From Chaetorhynchus papuensis (Eukaryota > Chordata > Aves > Passeriformes > Rhipiduridae): DNA of 64,000 nucleotides. Shown piece by piece: positions 63,901-64,000 of this stretch. The DNA lies in contig VWYX01001144.1 in NCBI GenBank assembly GCA_013396525.1, forward strand, positions 179,645-243,644, written 5' to 3'. The notes beneath the pieces are model-generated. The model was not told the origin of the DNA and made no database searches. It saw only the letters and a program-made list of their open reading frames with translations. Position numbers and translations under genes: made by a program. Positions within the stretch are counted from its first letter, which is position 1; each line of letters starts with the position of its first letter.

Positions 63901-64000
63901 CCTGGTGTGTGAGACCCTGCAGTTCCTGGACTGCATCTGCGGGAGCACAACTGGGGGCCTCGGGCTGCTGGGTCTGTATATCAATGAGAAAAACGTGGCA
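794..64000 (+). CDS. ITPR1: ITPR1, inositol 1,4,5-trisphosphate receptor type 1 (internal part, 28 exons)
   Basis: IP3R1 is the ER calcium-release channel opened by IP3 and Ca2+; it works as a homotetramer. The coding exons listed separately (794-988 through 63863-64000) join in phase with no stop and match IP3R1 almost residue for residue. Type 1 rather than type 2 or 3 is shown by both PKA sites (RRDS in the exon at 22263, RRES at 42878), the SII splice cassette between them, and the [10 protein letters not shown] segment in the exon at 59016. Anchoring on the SII insertion point (after mammalian residue ~1692) places the window at about residues 670-2030. The start codon, IP3-binding core, pore and C-terminus are all outside. 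All introns are GT-AG except the one at 9903, which starts with GA. Identity is sure; residue numbers are approximate. Confidence 0.98.
2449..2648 (+). mobile_element. CR1 LINE fragment, 5'-truncated, sense
   Basis: The segment reads as the 3' end of an avian CR1 in forward orientation: the GGGTGGGCAGGCCCTGGCAC block, then CTGGGACAGTGGAAGGTGTC, ending in the typical ATTCTATGAT 3' tail. CR1 copies are usually truncated at the 5' end and lack poly(A). This is one of only two copies in the window on the gene's own strand. Confidence 0.92.
2815..2925. repeat. AT-rich tandem repeat at gap edge
   Basis: Two imperfect copies of a ~47-bp unit that begins TATACTTCAT and ends TATAAAG are seen at 2817-2864 and 2865-2910. 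A third begins as the sequence runs into Ns. AT-rich TATATA sequence resumes at 3426-3460 on the other side, so the gap probably lies in the same array. Confidence 0.75.
2926..3425. other. Assembly gap (500 N)
   Basis: Exactly 500 unknown bases. The round number suggests a placeholder rather than a measured length. It lies in an intron, so no known coding exon is lost. Confidence 0.99.
3546..3797 (+). CDS. ITPR1: ITPR1 exon, central linker domain
   Basis: The exon (252 nt) follows CCCCTGCAG and ends at GACGA|gtgagt. It encodes [20 protein letters not shown] through [11 protein letters not shown], about residues 736-818, nearly identical to mammals. The third codon positions are strongly GC-rich, unlike the AT-rich exons at 5592 and 6681. 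The final GA is completed by C of the next exon to give Asp. Confidence 0.98.
4042..4632 (-). mobile_element. CR1 LINE fragment, antisense, interrupted by a minisatellite
   Basis: The outer parts read as a reverse-strand CR1: a CATAGAATTGTGAAGCTGGG 3' end at low coordinates, and at high coordinates CCACATCCACACCTCTTTGG followed by AGGATGGTGGTTCCAGCACT. Between them, the normally single GTCCACCACTGAGCCATGTC block is expanded into 12 tandem copies. Confidence 0.85.
4081..4465. repeat. 32-bp minisatellite, 12 copies, inside CR1
   Basis: Twelve units of 32 bp, each with GTGTCCCCAGGTCCA and ending ACTGAG. Variants CCACC, CATC and CTACT mark individual units. Units 2-4 (from 4112) recur as units 7-9 (from 4272), a 160-bp offset, so a five-unit block was duplicated. 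The unit derives from the CR1 sequence in which it sits. Confidence 0.93.
5592..5733 (+). CDS. ITPR1: ITPR1 exon, central linker domain
   Basis: The exon (142 nt) follows CCTCTTCAG and ends at TTTGAG|gtagtt. It encodes [20 protein letters not shown] to NKLTFE, about residues 819-866. The Cys-Gln-Arg-Phe-Pro-Phe segment ([15 protein letters not shown]) is identical to mammals. It ends in phase 0. Confidence 0.98.
5734..6680 (+). other. ITPR1: ITPR1 intron, no element seen
   Basis: This 947-bp intron is AT-rich with short A and T runs. I recognise no repeat or RNA gene. It ends TTTTGGTAG before the next exon. Confidence 0.9.
6681..6834 (+). CDS. ITPR1: ITPR1 exon ending at the SIII splice position
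   Basis: The exon (154 nt) ends at AGTAAAG|gtaagg. It encodes [20 protein letters not shown] to [12 protein letters not shown], about residues 867-917. In mammals the 9-residue SIII insert is added right after this exon, next to residue 917. The last base G is completed by GG of the next exon (Gly). Confidence 0.98.
6899..7250 (-). mobile_element. CR1 LINE fragment, antisense
   Basis: The sequence shows the reverse CR1 3' end (GAGCTGGAAGGGACCCACAG, GATCATCCAGTCCACC), then CTTTCCCTAAAATCCAACC and CTGGCACAGCTCCAGCTGTT, finishing with GGAGCTCCAACCTCAGTCTC. The order and motifs are those of an avian CR1 3' untranslated region with about 350 bp retained. Confidence 0.9.
7427..7452. repeat. (TCCC)n microsatellite
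   Basis: About six perfect tetranucleotide units in the intron, followed by TGCACAG. Confidence 0.95.
7714..7901 (+). CDS. ITPR1: ITPR1 exon, central linker domain
   Basis: The exon (188 nt) follows TCTCTGAAG and ends at CTGCAG|gtacca. It encodes [20 protein letters not shown] to [10 protein letters not shown], about residues 918-980. Substitutions relative to mammals are mild ([20 protein letters not shown]). It ends in phase 0. Confidence 0.98.
7902..9531 (+). other. ITPR1: ITPR1 intron
   Basis: The intron is 1.6 kb. An antisense CR1 fragment lies at 9199-9402. A 36-bp segment near 7920-7955 has a close copy near 55583. The rest shows no recognisable element. Confidence 0.88.
9199..9402 (-). 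mobile_element. CR1 LINE fragment, antisense
   Basis: The fragment reads GGAATCCCAGGGTGGTTTGG, AAAGGGACCTCAAAGCCCAC, then CACCTTCCACTGTCCCAGGC and CCCTGTGCCAGGGCCTGCCC. It is the reverse complement of the same CR1 segment present at 2449-2648, so the two copies are inverted relative to each other. Confidence 0.92.
9532..9670 (+). CDS. ITPR1: ITPR1 exon, central linker domain
   Basis: The exon (139 nt) follows TATCATCAG and ends at GTACCAG|gtgggt. It encodes [20 protein letters not shown], then the Ser/Glu-rich [13 protein letters not shown], about residues 981-1026. The hydrophobic start is nearly invariant; the tail ([18 protein letters not shown]) is more diverged, as expected for a loop. 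The last G begins a Gly codon finished by the next exon. Confidence 0.97.
9848..9902 (+). CDS. ITPR1: ITPR1 exon (55 nt) with GA donor
   Basis: The short exon follows TTTTCTCAG and encodes [17 protein letters not shown] plus AG of a Ser codon completed by T of the next exon (about residues 1028-1044). To keep the frame the exon must end at 9902, but the intron then begins GAAAGTATCT, a GA rather than GT donor. The nearest GT (9907-9908) would add four bases and create an immediate TGA at the join. Coding identity is certain; the donor is unusual. Confidence 0.93.
9903..10321 (+). other. ITPR1: ITPR1 intron with GA-AG ends
   Basis: This 419-bp intron starts GAAAGT and ends TTTCCAG. No repeat is recognised. 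Apart from the second base the donor is close to the GTAAGT consensus. Confidence 0.8.
10322..10487 (+). CDS. ITPR1: ITPR1 exon, start of ARM2 domain
   Basis: The exon (166 nt) follows GTGTTTCCAG and ends AAGCAG|gtacgt. It encodes [20 protein letters not shown] and then [20 protein letters not shown] to VLQAFKQ, about residues 1046-1100. This is armadillo-type helical sequence, identical to mammals over most of its length. Confidence 0.98.
10588..10758 (+). CDS. ITPR1: ITPR1 exon, ARM2 domain
   Basis: The exon (171 nt, 57 codons) follows CCTGTAAG and ends AAAGAG|gtaatt. It encodes [20 protein letters not shown] to GENEHKKKE, about residues 1101-1157. The end ([18 protein letters not shown]) is a charged loop and varies from mammals. 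The 100-bp upstream intron is the shortest in the window. Confidence 0.97.
10759..11683 (+). other. ITPR1: ITPR1 intron, no element seen
   Basis: A 925-bp intron without recognisable repeats, coding segments or RNA genes. Confidence 0.88.
11684..11749 (+). CDS. ITPR1: ITPR1 exon (66 nt)
   Basis: The exon follows TTATCCTCAG and ends AAAGAG|gtaaaa. It encodes 22 residues, [20 protein letters not shown] plus KE (about 1158-1179). The first half is a variable loop (mammals have EGNNKPQKH), while [10 protein letters not shown] is conserved. Phase 0 at both ends means skipping it would keep the frame. Confidence 0.97.
11750..12453 (+). other. ITPR1: ITPR1 intron
   Basis: A 704-bp intron with a short antisense CR1 remnant at 12236-12300. 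Nothing else is recognised. Confidence 0.85.
12236..12300 (-). mobile_element. CR1 LINE 3' remnant, antisense
   Basis: CATTGTAGAGTATCCTGAGG followed by TGGAAGGGACCCACAAGGAT and CATCCAAGTCCAGC is the reverse CR1 3' end. Only about 65 bp is recognisable, ending some 150 bp before the next exon. Confidence 0.75.
12454..12591 (+). CDS. ITPR1: ITPR1 exon, ARM2 / second RIH domain
   Basis: The exon (138 nt) follows CTCTCCTGCAG and ends GAGAAG|gtgggg. It encodes [20 protein letters not shown] and [20 protein letters not shown] to QIPYEK, about residues 1180-1225. This matches the start of the second RIH (RyR and IP3R homology) domain. Both ends are phase 0. Confidence 0.98.
12592..14052 (+). other. 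ITPR1: ITPR1 intron, no element seen
   Basis: A 1.46-kb intron of mixed composition. Its open frames show no recognisable protein, and I see no CR1 or tandem repeat. Confidence 0.85.
14053..14178 (+). CDS. ITPR1: ITPR1 exon, RIH domain
   Basis: The exon (126 nt) follows GCGATCCCAG and ends CCAGGG|gtaaga. It encodes [20 protein letters not shown] and [20 protein letters not shown] plus PG, about residues 1226-1267. Two conservative changes are seen (TR for TK and MK for MR). Confidence 0.98.
14179..14552 (+). other. ITPR1: ITPR1 intron, no element seen
   Basis: A 374-bp intron with no recognisable repeat. It ends CCCTCCACCAG. Confidence 0.88.
14553..14753 (+). CDS. ITPR1: ITPR1 exon, RIH domain
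   Basis: The exon (201 nt, 67 codons) ends ATGGCTGAG|gtgaga. It encodes [20 protein letters not shown] to [17 protein letters not shown], about residues 1268-1334. It is essentially invariant relative to mammals, in the helical solenoid of ARM2. Confidence 0.98.
14754..16392 (+). other. ITPR1: ITPR1 intron
   Basis: A 1.64-kb intron with one antisense CR1 fragment (15137-15365). The remaining sequence has no recognised element. Confidence 0.87.
15137..15365 (-). mobile_element. CR1 LINE fragment, antisense
   Basis: AAATCATAGAACCGCCATAG, CACCTTCCACTGTCCCAGGC, GCTGTGCCAGGGCCTTGCCA and CCCCCTTGTCCTGTCTCTAC mark the reverse 3' end of a CR1. Part of the 3' region just after CATAGAATCA is deleted (the usual GTTGGAAGGGACC block is missing). 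Confidence 0.88.
16393..16644 (+). CDS. ITPR1: ITPR1 exon, ARM2 / RIH domain
   Basis: The exon (252 nt, 84 codons) follows GGCCCTGTAG and ends CCTGAG|gtgagg. It encodes [20 protein letters not shown] to [15 protein letters not shown], about residues 1335-1418. One substitution is VNAGED for VNSGED of mammals. Phase 0 at both ends. Confidence 0.98.
16645..17179 (+). other. ITPR1: ITPR1 intron, no element seen
   Basis: A 535-bp AT-leaning intron ending TTCCACTTTTAG. No repeat recognised. Confidence 0.88.
17180..17305 (+). CDS. ITPR1: ITPR1 exon, ARM2 domain
   Basis: The exon (126 nt) ends TGTCGG|gtaatg. It encodes [20 protein letters not shown] and [20 protein letters not shown] plus CR, about residues 1419-1460, identical to mammals as far as I can recall the sequence. 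Confidence 0.98.
17306..17992 (+). other. ITPR1: ITPR1 intron, no element seen
   Basis: A 687-bp intron. A poly-A-like run (17509-17520) is the only simple sequence; no mobile element is recognised. Confidence 0.87.
17993..18121 (+). CDS. ITPR1: ITPR1 exon, end of ARM2 domain
   Basis: The exon (129 nt, 43 codons) follows TTGTGCTGCAG and ends CTGCAG|gtgggg. It encodes [20 protein letters not shown] to FSDQSTTLQ, about residues 1461-1503. Confidence 0.98.
18122..21041 (+). other. ITPR1: ITPR1 intron (2.9 kb)
   Basis: It contains one short antisense CR1 remnant (18404-18482) and an A15 run near 18543. The long remainder (18500-21041) shows no recognisable element, although several open frames cross it. 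Confidence 0.85.
18404..18482 (-). mobile_element. CR1 LINE 3' remnant, antisense
   Basis: GTAGAATTCCAGAATGGTTT followed by GGGTTGGATGGGATCTTGAA and CCTCATCCAACCCCCTGCC is the terminal ~80 bp of a reverse CR1. Confidence 0.88.
21042..21162 (+). CDS. ITPR1: ITPR1 exon, linker between ARM2 and ARM3
   Basis: The exon (121 nt) follows TGCGTTGCAG and ends GACGTAG|gtaagg. It encodes [20 protein letters not shown] and [20 protein letters not shown], about residues 1504-1543, with Thr for Asn before WLMPSQK. The last G starts an Ala codon finished in the next exon. Confidence 0.98.
21424..21662 (-). mobile_element. CR1 LINE fragment, antisense
   Basis: GAAGCACTGAGGTTGGAAAA, GCCCTTCAGGATCACTGAGT, GACACCTCCAGGGATGGGCA, then CCTGATGTCCATCCTGACCC and CCCCTGGTGCATCTGGGAGT follow the reverse CR1 order. 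The very 3' end is degraded. Confidence 0.87.
21903..22145 (-). mobile_element. CR1 LINE fragment, antisense
   Basis: GAGTCGTGGAATGGTTAAGG, AGTAAACCATGTCCTCAAGT, GCCACATCCACAGG and TCTAATCTAAACCTTCCCTG mark a reverse CR1 of a different subtype from 2449. A stretch of 16 A residues (around 22083-22098) has grown inside it. Confidence 0.9.
22263..22447 (+). CDS. ITPR1: ITPR1 exon with calmodulin-binding region and first PKA site
   Basis: The exon (185 nt) follows CTCGTTGCAG and ends TTACAG|gtgact, about residues 1544-1605. It encodes [20 protein letters not shown] and then [20 protein letters not shown], the Trp-containing calmodulin-binding region of IP3R1. RRDS at 22388-22399 is the first PKA/PKG site (Ser1589 in rodents; Ser codon 22397-22399). 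Local changes are THR/ILE (SRTIAI) and MT for LS after NWR. Confidence 0.98.
22619..22767 (+). CDS. ITPR1: ITPR1 exon, start of ARM3
   Basis: The exon (149 nt) follows GTTTCCTAG and ends TGCAA|gtaagt. It encodes [40 protein letters not shown] and KCESGGFIC, about residues 1606-1655. AA is completed by G of the next exon to give Lys. Confidence 0.98.
22768..23657 (+). other. ITPR1: ITPR1 intron, no element seen
   Basis: An 890-bp intron without recognised repeats; it ends TTTTTTCAG. Confidence 0.87.
23658..23769 (+). CDS. ITPR1: ITPR1 exon immediately before the SII splice region
   Basis: The exon (112 nt) ends GAAAAG|gtaagg. It encodes [20 protein letters not shown] and [17 protein letters not shown], about residues 1655-1692. 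GYGEK is the fixed left edge of the SII cassette. If the SII microexons are skipped, GYGEK joins GEALR of the exon at 42878 and creates GYGEKG, a GXGXXG motif described as the ATPC site of the SII-minus receptor. Confidence 0.98.
23770..27209 (+). other. ITPR1: ITPR1 intron before SII (3.4 kb)
   Basis: It contains an antisense CR1 (26062-26340). The region 24300-25320 is GC-richer with long chance open frames on both strands and no recognisable protein. The acceptor region 27165-27209 has TACTAAT, TGC and CTTCTTTCTTTCC elements. Confidence 0.85.
26062..26340 (-). mobile_element. CR1 LINE fragment, antisense
   Basis: CACAGAACCATGGAATGGCT, TGGAAGGGACCTTAAAGGAC, CCCTGTGCCAGGGCCTCCCC and CCCCGTGTCCTGTCCCTCTG show a reverse CR1. 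The block ACCTTAAAGG is tandemly duplicated. Confidence 0.9.
27210..27236 (+). CDS. ITPR1: ITPR1 microexon, SIIA part 1 (27 nt)
   Basis: ITIELDNAE is encoded between TTTCCCGGCAG and a weak donor GAG|gtttta. It aligns with the first part of the neuronal SIIA insert of mammals (QISIDESENAE in rodents) but is two residues shorter, lacking the leading Gln. Phase 0 at both ends allows clean skipping. SII decides whether PKA acts mainly on the first or second site in mammals, and its inclusion is neuronal. Identification rests on position, phase and ELDNAE similarity. Confidence 0.88.
30786..30998. repeat. Left flank of minisatellite, copy 1 of a 213-bp identical pair
   Basis: The bases 30786-30998 recur identically at 31746-31958, exactly 960 bp downstream. 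The second copy begins right after the single N at 31745. It includes (CTG)n at 30948-30965 and the first array unit. Confidence 0.95.
30968..32552. repeat. 69-bp minisatellite array
   Basis: Units of 68-72 bp contain CCACACCCCTGCAGCTCTGC, a CAGGGTGAAACGGGGCTGCT block and GAGCCTGATC or CAGCCCAATC. Two unit types alternate, one with CTCACTGTCC and one with TTAATTTTCC. About 11 units precede the N at 31745 and about 9 follow 31928. Six-frame open reading frames across it are by-products of the repeat. Confidence 0.95.
31745..31745. other. Single N join inside minisatellite
   Basis: One ambiguous base at the point where the array stops and the unique left flank restarts. It marks a scaffolding or gap-closing join. 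Confidence 0.95.
34513..34590 (-). mobile_element. Old CR1-like LINE 3' end, antisense
   Basis: TTCACAGATTTCGGGGCCAG followed by AAGGGACCTCTCAGTGATTG and a CCTGCACGGCCCAGG block resembles the 3' end of older sauropsid CR1 families (GGCCAGAAGGGACC type), more diverged than the other copies here. Confidence 0.6.
36306..36485 (-). mobile_element. CR1 LINE fragment, antisense
   Basis: GAATCCCAGAATGGTTTTGG, GGGAGGGACCTTAAAGCTCA, CACCTTCCACTAGCCCAGGT and TTCTCTGGGAAACCTGTACC give the reverse CR1 order. Confidence 0.9.
37885..37920 (+). CDS. ITPR1: ITPR1 microexon, SIIA part 2 (36 nt)
   Basis: [12 protein letters not shown] is encoded between TTTCAACTAG and GTAGAG|gtgtgt. The mammalian counterpart is LPQAPEAENSTE, the same 12 residues long. 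Phase 0 at both ends. With the 27-nt exon it makes a 21-residue SIIA (23 in rodents). A GACTAAT branch-point-like element lies about 35 nt upstream. Confidence 0.92.
37921..39438 (+). other. ITPR1: ITPR1 intron, no element seen
   Basis: A 1.5-kb intron between SIIA and SIIB/C. AT-rich in its first two thirds; no repeat is recognised. Confidence 0.85.
39439..39489 (+). CDS. ITPR1: ITPR1 microexon, SIIB/SIIC (51 or 48 nt)
   Basis: The exon encodes [17 protein letters not shown] before AGAAGG|gtatgt. It matches Q (SIIB) plus 16 residues of SIIC in rodents (ELEPSPPLRQLEDHKR), with RQLEDH kept. The acceptor reads CACAGCAGGAG: use of the first AG (39438) keeps Gln, use of the second (39441) drops it. 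A TGC element sits 11 nt before the acceptor. Confidence 0.94.
39490..42877 (+). other. ITPR1: ITPR1 intron after SII (3.4 kb)
   Basis: It holds the (GGGAT)11 run at 42225-42279. No CR1 copy is recognised; the rest is unremarkable intron. Confidence 0.85.
42225..42279. repeat. (GGGAT)11 microsatellite
   Basis: Eleven perfect pentamers on the + strand followed by GGAAGGG. Repeated GGG with 2-nt spacers fits the G-quadruplex pattern. Confidence 0.97.
42878..43010 (+). CDS. ITPR1: ITPR1 exon with second PKA site
   Basis: The exon (133 nt) follows TTGGCTCCAG and ends CCAGGAG|gtagga. It encodes [20 protein letters not shown], then [20 protein letters not shown] and AGPGG, about residues 1733-1776. 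RRES at 42938-42949 is the second PKA site (Ser1755 in rodents). The following Gly/Ser linker starts the ATPA-type glycine-rich region. It is strongly GC-rich. A CR1 starts 8 bp into the intron. Confidence 0.98.
43018..43450 (-). mobile_element. CR1 LINE fragment, antisense, abutting a splice donor
   Basis: CAGAATCACCAGGTTGGAAG, CTAAACCATGGCACCGAGTG, TTTAAACGCATCCAGGGATG, GCTTAAGGCTGTGTCCTCTT and CTCCTTTTCTCCAGGCTGAA follow the full order of a CR1 3' region, the longest and least diverged copy in the window, of a different subtype from 2449. Confidence 0.95.
43551..43800 (-). mobile_element. Possible solo LTR fragment of an endogenous retrovirus
   Basis: On the minus strand this reads TATAAAAGCC (43642-43651), then an ATTAAA-type signal about 20 nt on, a GAGCCTGAACTCTGTGTCG block, and ends GCAACAGCGACA, an LTR-like CA terminus at 43551. 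No internal retroviral gene is present. The far boundary is not defined. It could instead be unrelated intron. Confidence 0.4.
44238..44375 (-). mobile_element. CR1 LINE fragment, antisense
   Basis: GAACCGCAGAATGGGTTGGG, TTGGAAGACGCCTTAAAACT, CCTGTTCCAACCCCTGCCAT and GACACCTTCCTCTACCCCAG show a reverse CR1 3' end. It stops some 35 bp before the next exon. Confidence 0.9.
44409..44599 (+). CDS. ITPR1: ITPR1 exon, ARM3
   Basis: The exon (191 nt) follows CCCTTTATAG and ends ATACAG|gtaggg. It encodes [20 protein letters not shown] to [13 protein letters not shown]. The start completes the Gly-rich linker: across the join the sequence is [11 protein letters not shown], which still contains GXGXXG (GGGSSG) though the glycine run is shorter than the mammalian [28 protein letters not shown] is conserved helical ARM3. 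Confidence 0.98.
51622..52386. repeat. 27-bp minisatellite, 28 copies
   Basis: Unit: TCCTGCCATG, GGGAATGGGA, TCCAGGC. Twenty-eight units, with TCTGTGC, TCTGTTC or TCCCTGC replacing TCCAGGC in some and CCC or CCG for CCA in others. One unit near 52070 is 30 bp. Because unit length is a multiple of three, long frames stay open on both strands (305, 295 and 289 residues on +); these are repeat artefacts. Confidence 0.97.
56054..56420 (-). mobile_element. CR1 LINE fragment, antisense
   Basis: AGAATGCCAGAATGGTTCAG, GGTTGGAGGGAACCTTAAAT, CACCTTCCACTGTCCCAGGC, CCCTGTGCCAGGGCCTGCCC, CTGGCAGTGGGAAGCCATTC and TCCATCCCTTGTCACAAATC give the full order of a reverse CR1 3' region. Its centre is nearly identical to the copies at 2449 and 9199. 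Confidence 0.93.
59016..59196 (+). CDS. ITPR1: ITPR1 exon, ARM3, caspase-site region
   Basis: The exon (181 nt) follows GTCTTGTAG and ends AAAAGAG|gtaatc. It encodes [40 protein letters not shown] and [20 protein letters not shown]. In mammals the loop after NKKKD reads DEVD, the caspase-3 cleavage site near residue 1891; here the four aligned codons (59160-59171) read EDSD. The lone final G starts a Val codon completed in the next exon. Confidence 0.98.
59197..59768 (+). other. ITPR1: ITPR1 intron, no element seen
   Basis: A 572-bp intron; no repeat recognised. It ends GTGTGTTGCAG. Confidence 0.87.
59769..60022 (+). CDS. ITPR1: ITPR1 exon, ARM3
   Basis: The exon (254 nt) ends TTGCAG|gtaccg. 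It encodes [60 protein letters not shown] and then [20 protein letters not shown] plus Q. The middle is a charged loop with several changes from mammals (AYNTY for AFTTF). GC-rich third positions. The final helix leads into the RIH-associated domain of the next exon. Confidence 0.98.
60432..60690 (+). pseudogene. CR1 LINE ORF2 fragment (before the RT domain)
   Basis: Translated on + it gives [20 protein letters not shown] followed by TNETGLHQ. This corresponds to the CR1 ORF2 linker between endonuclease and reverse transcriptase, where chicken CR1 has a KDMEKAEVLNAFFASVFT-type sequence. The flanking [15 protein letters not shown] also fits. The frame is broken soon after and no catalytic motif remains. 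It is a dead fragment. Confidence 0.8.
60432..61075 (+). mobile_element. CR1 LINE, sense, internally deleted
   Basis: After the ORF2 piece, 60781-61000 reads as the CR1 3' region: GGCTCCATGTGGAATTCTGG, TGGGCTCCCAAATCCAGCAG, GAGAACAGGAGGCTCAGGAT and GACACCTGATGGGGGCTGTG. Most of the reverse-transcriptase part between the two is missing, so either one copy lost its centre or two copies lie side by side. The 3' limit is approximate. Confidence 0.75.
61687..61720. repeat. T-run followed by A-run
   Basis: About 13 T, then AACC, then about 18 A: an imperfect inverted pair of homopolymers that would pair as a hairpin in RNA. No mobile element is seen attached. Confidence 0.85.
63863..64000 (+). CDS. 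ITPR1: ITPR1 exon, RIH-associated domain (runs off window)
   Basis: The exon follows CTCCTCACAG and gives [40 protein letters not shown] and NEKNVA to the window end (138 nt, 46 codons). This is the start of the RIH-associated domain. GLGLLG at 63956-63973 is the ATPB glycine-rich site (GXGXXG) known from mammalian IP3R1. No donor is seen before the edge, so the exon is incomplete. Confidence 0.98.

Noticed and set aside
1..64000. An antisense non-coding gene nested in ITPR1 (as human EGOT)
   Set aside because: Nothing in the sequence supports one: no recognisable exons, and such transcripts cannot be identified by sequence alone across this distance.
1..64000. tRNA, snoRNA, miRNA or CRISPR arrays
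   Set aside because: I found no A/B-box cloverleaf, C/D-box pair with a terminal stem, convincing hairpin precursor or spacer array. CRISPR is not expected in a vertebrate genome, and the regular arrays here are tandem minisatellites without spacers.

Overview
The window is a vertebrate, almost certainly avian, genomic segment lying inside one gene: ITPR1, the type 1 inositol 1,4,5-trisphosphate receptor, transcribed on the + strand. Bird origin is inferred from the repeats. They are nearly all short 5'-truncated CR1 LINE fragments, including the type ending in ATTCTATGAT, with no SINE load and a few GC-rich minisatellites. The species cannot be named from this sequence; the repeat style fits Neoaves and perhaps a songbird.

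Twenty-eight coding exons were placed by reading the translation against recalled IP3R1 sequence and by matching splice sites and codon phase. Joined, they give about 4,080 nt with no stop or frameshift. They correspond to roughly residues 670-2030 of the ~2,750-residue mammalian protein: the end of ARM1, the central linker region, ARM2 (second RIH domain), the calmodulin/PKA region, the SII splice cassette, ARM3 and the start of the RIH-associated domain. The ligand-binding core lies upstream and the channel pore downstream, both outside the window.

Layout: 1-24 kb holds 20 closely spaced constitutive exons. 24-43 kb is an expanded region (introns of 3.4, 10.6, 1.5 and 3.4 kb) carrying three SII microexons of 27, 36 and 51 nt. 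The 51-nt exon has a tandem CAGCAG acceptor that can include or drop a single Gln (SIIB). 43-64 kb holds the last five exons, split by a 14.4-kb intron. Both long introns contain minisatellites: a 69-bp array at 31-32.5 kb and a 27-bp array at 51.6-52.4 kb. A third minisatellite (32 bp, 12 copies) grew inside a CR1 copy at 4.1-4.5 kb.

Odd points worth checking are: a GA instead of GT 5' splice site after the 55-nt exon at 9,848-9,902; a changed caspase-3 site (EDSD where mammals have DEVD); a CR1 insertion 7 bp from a splice donor; strong antisense bias of CR1 copies; and a probable assembly duplication around a single N at 31,745. There is also a 500-N gap at 2,926-3,425. I saw no second gene, RNA gene or new multi-gene system.
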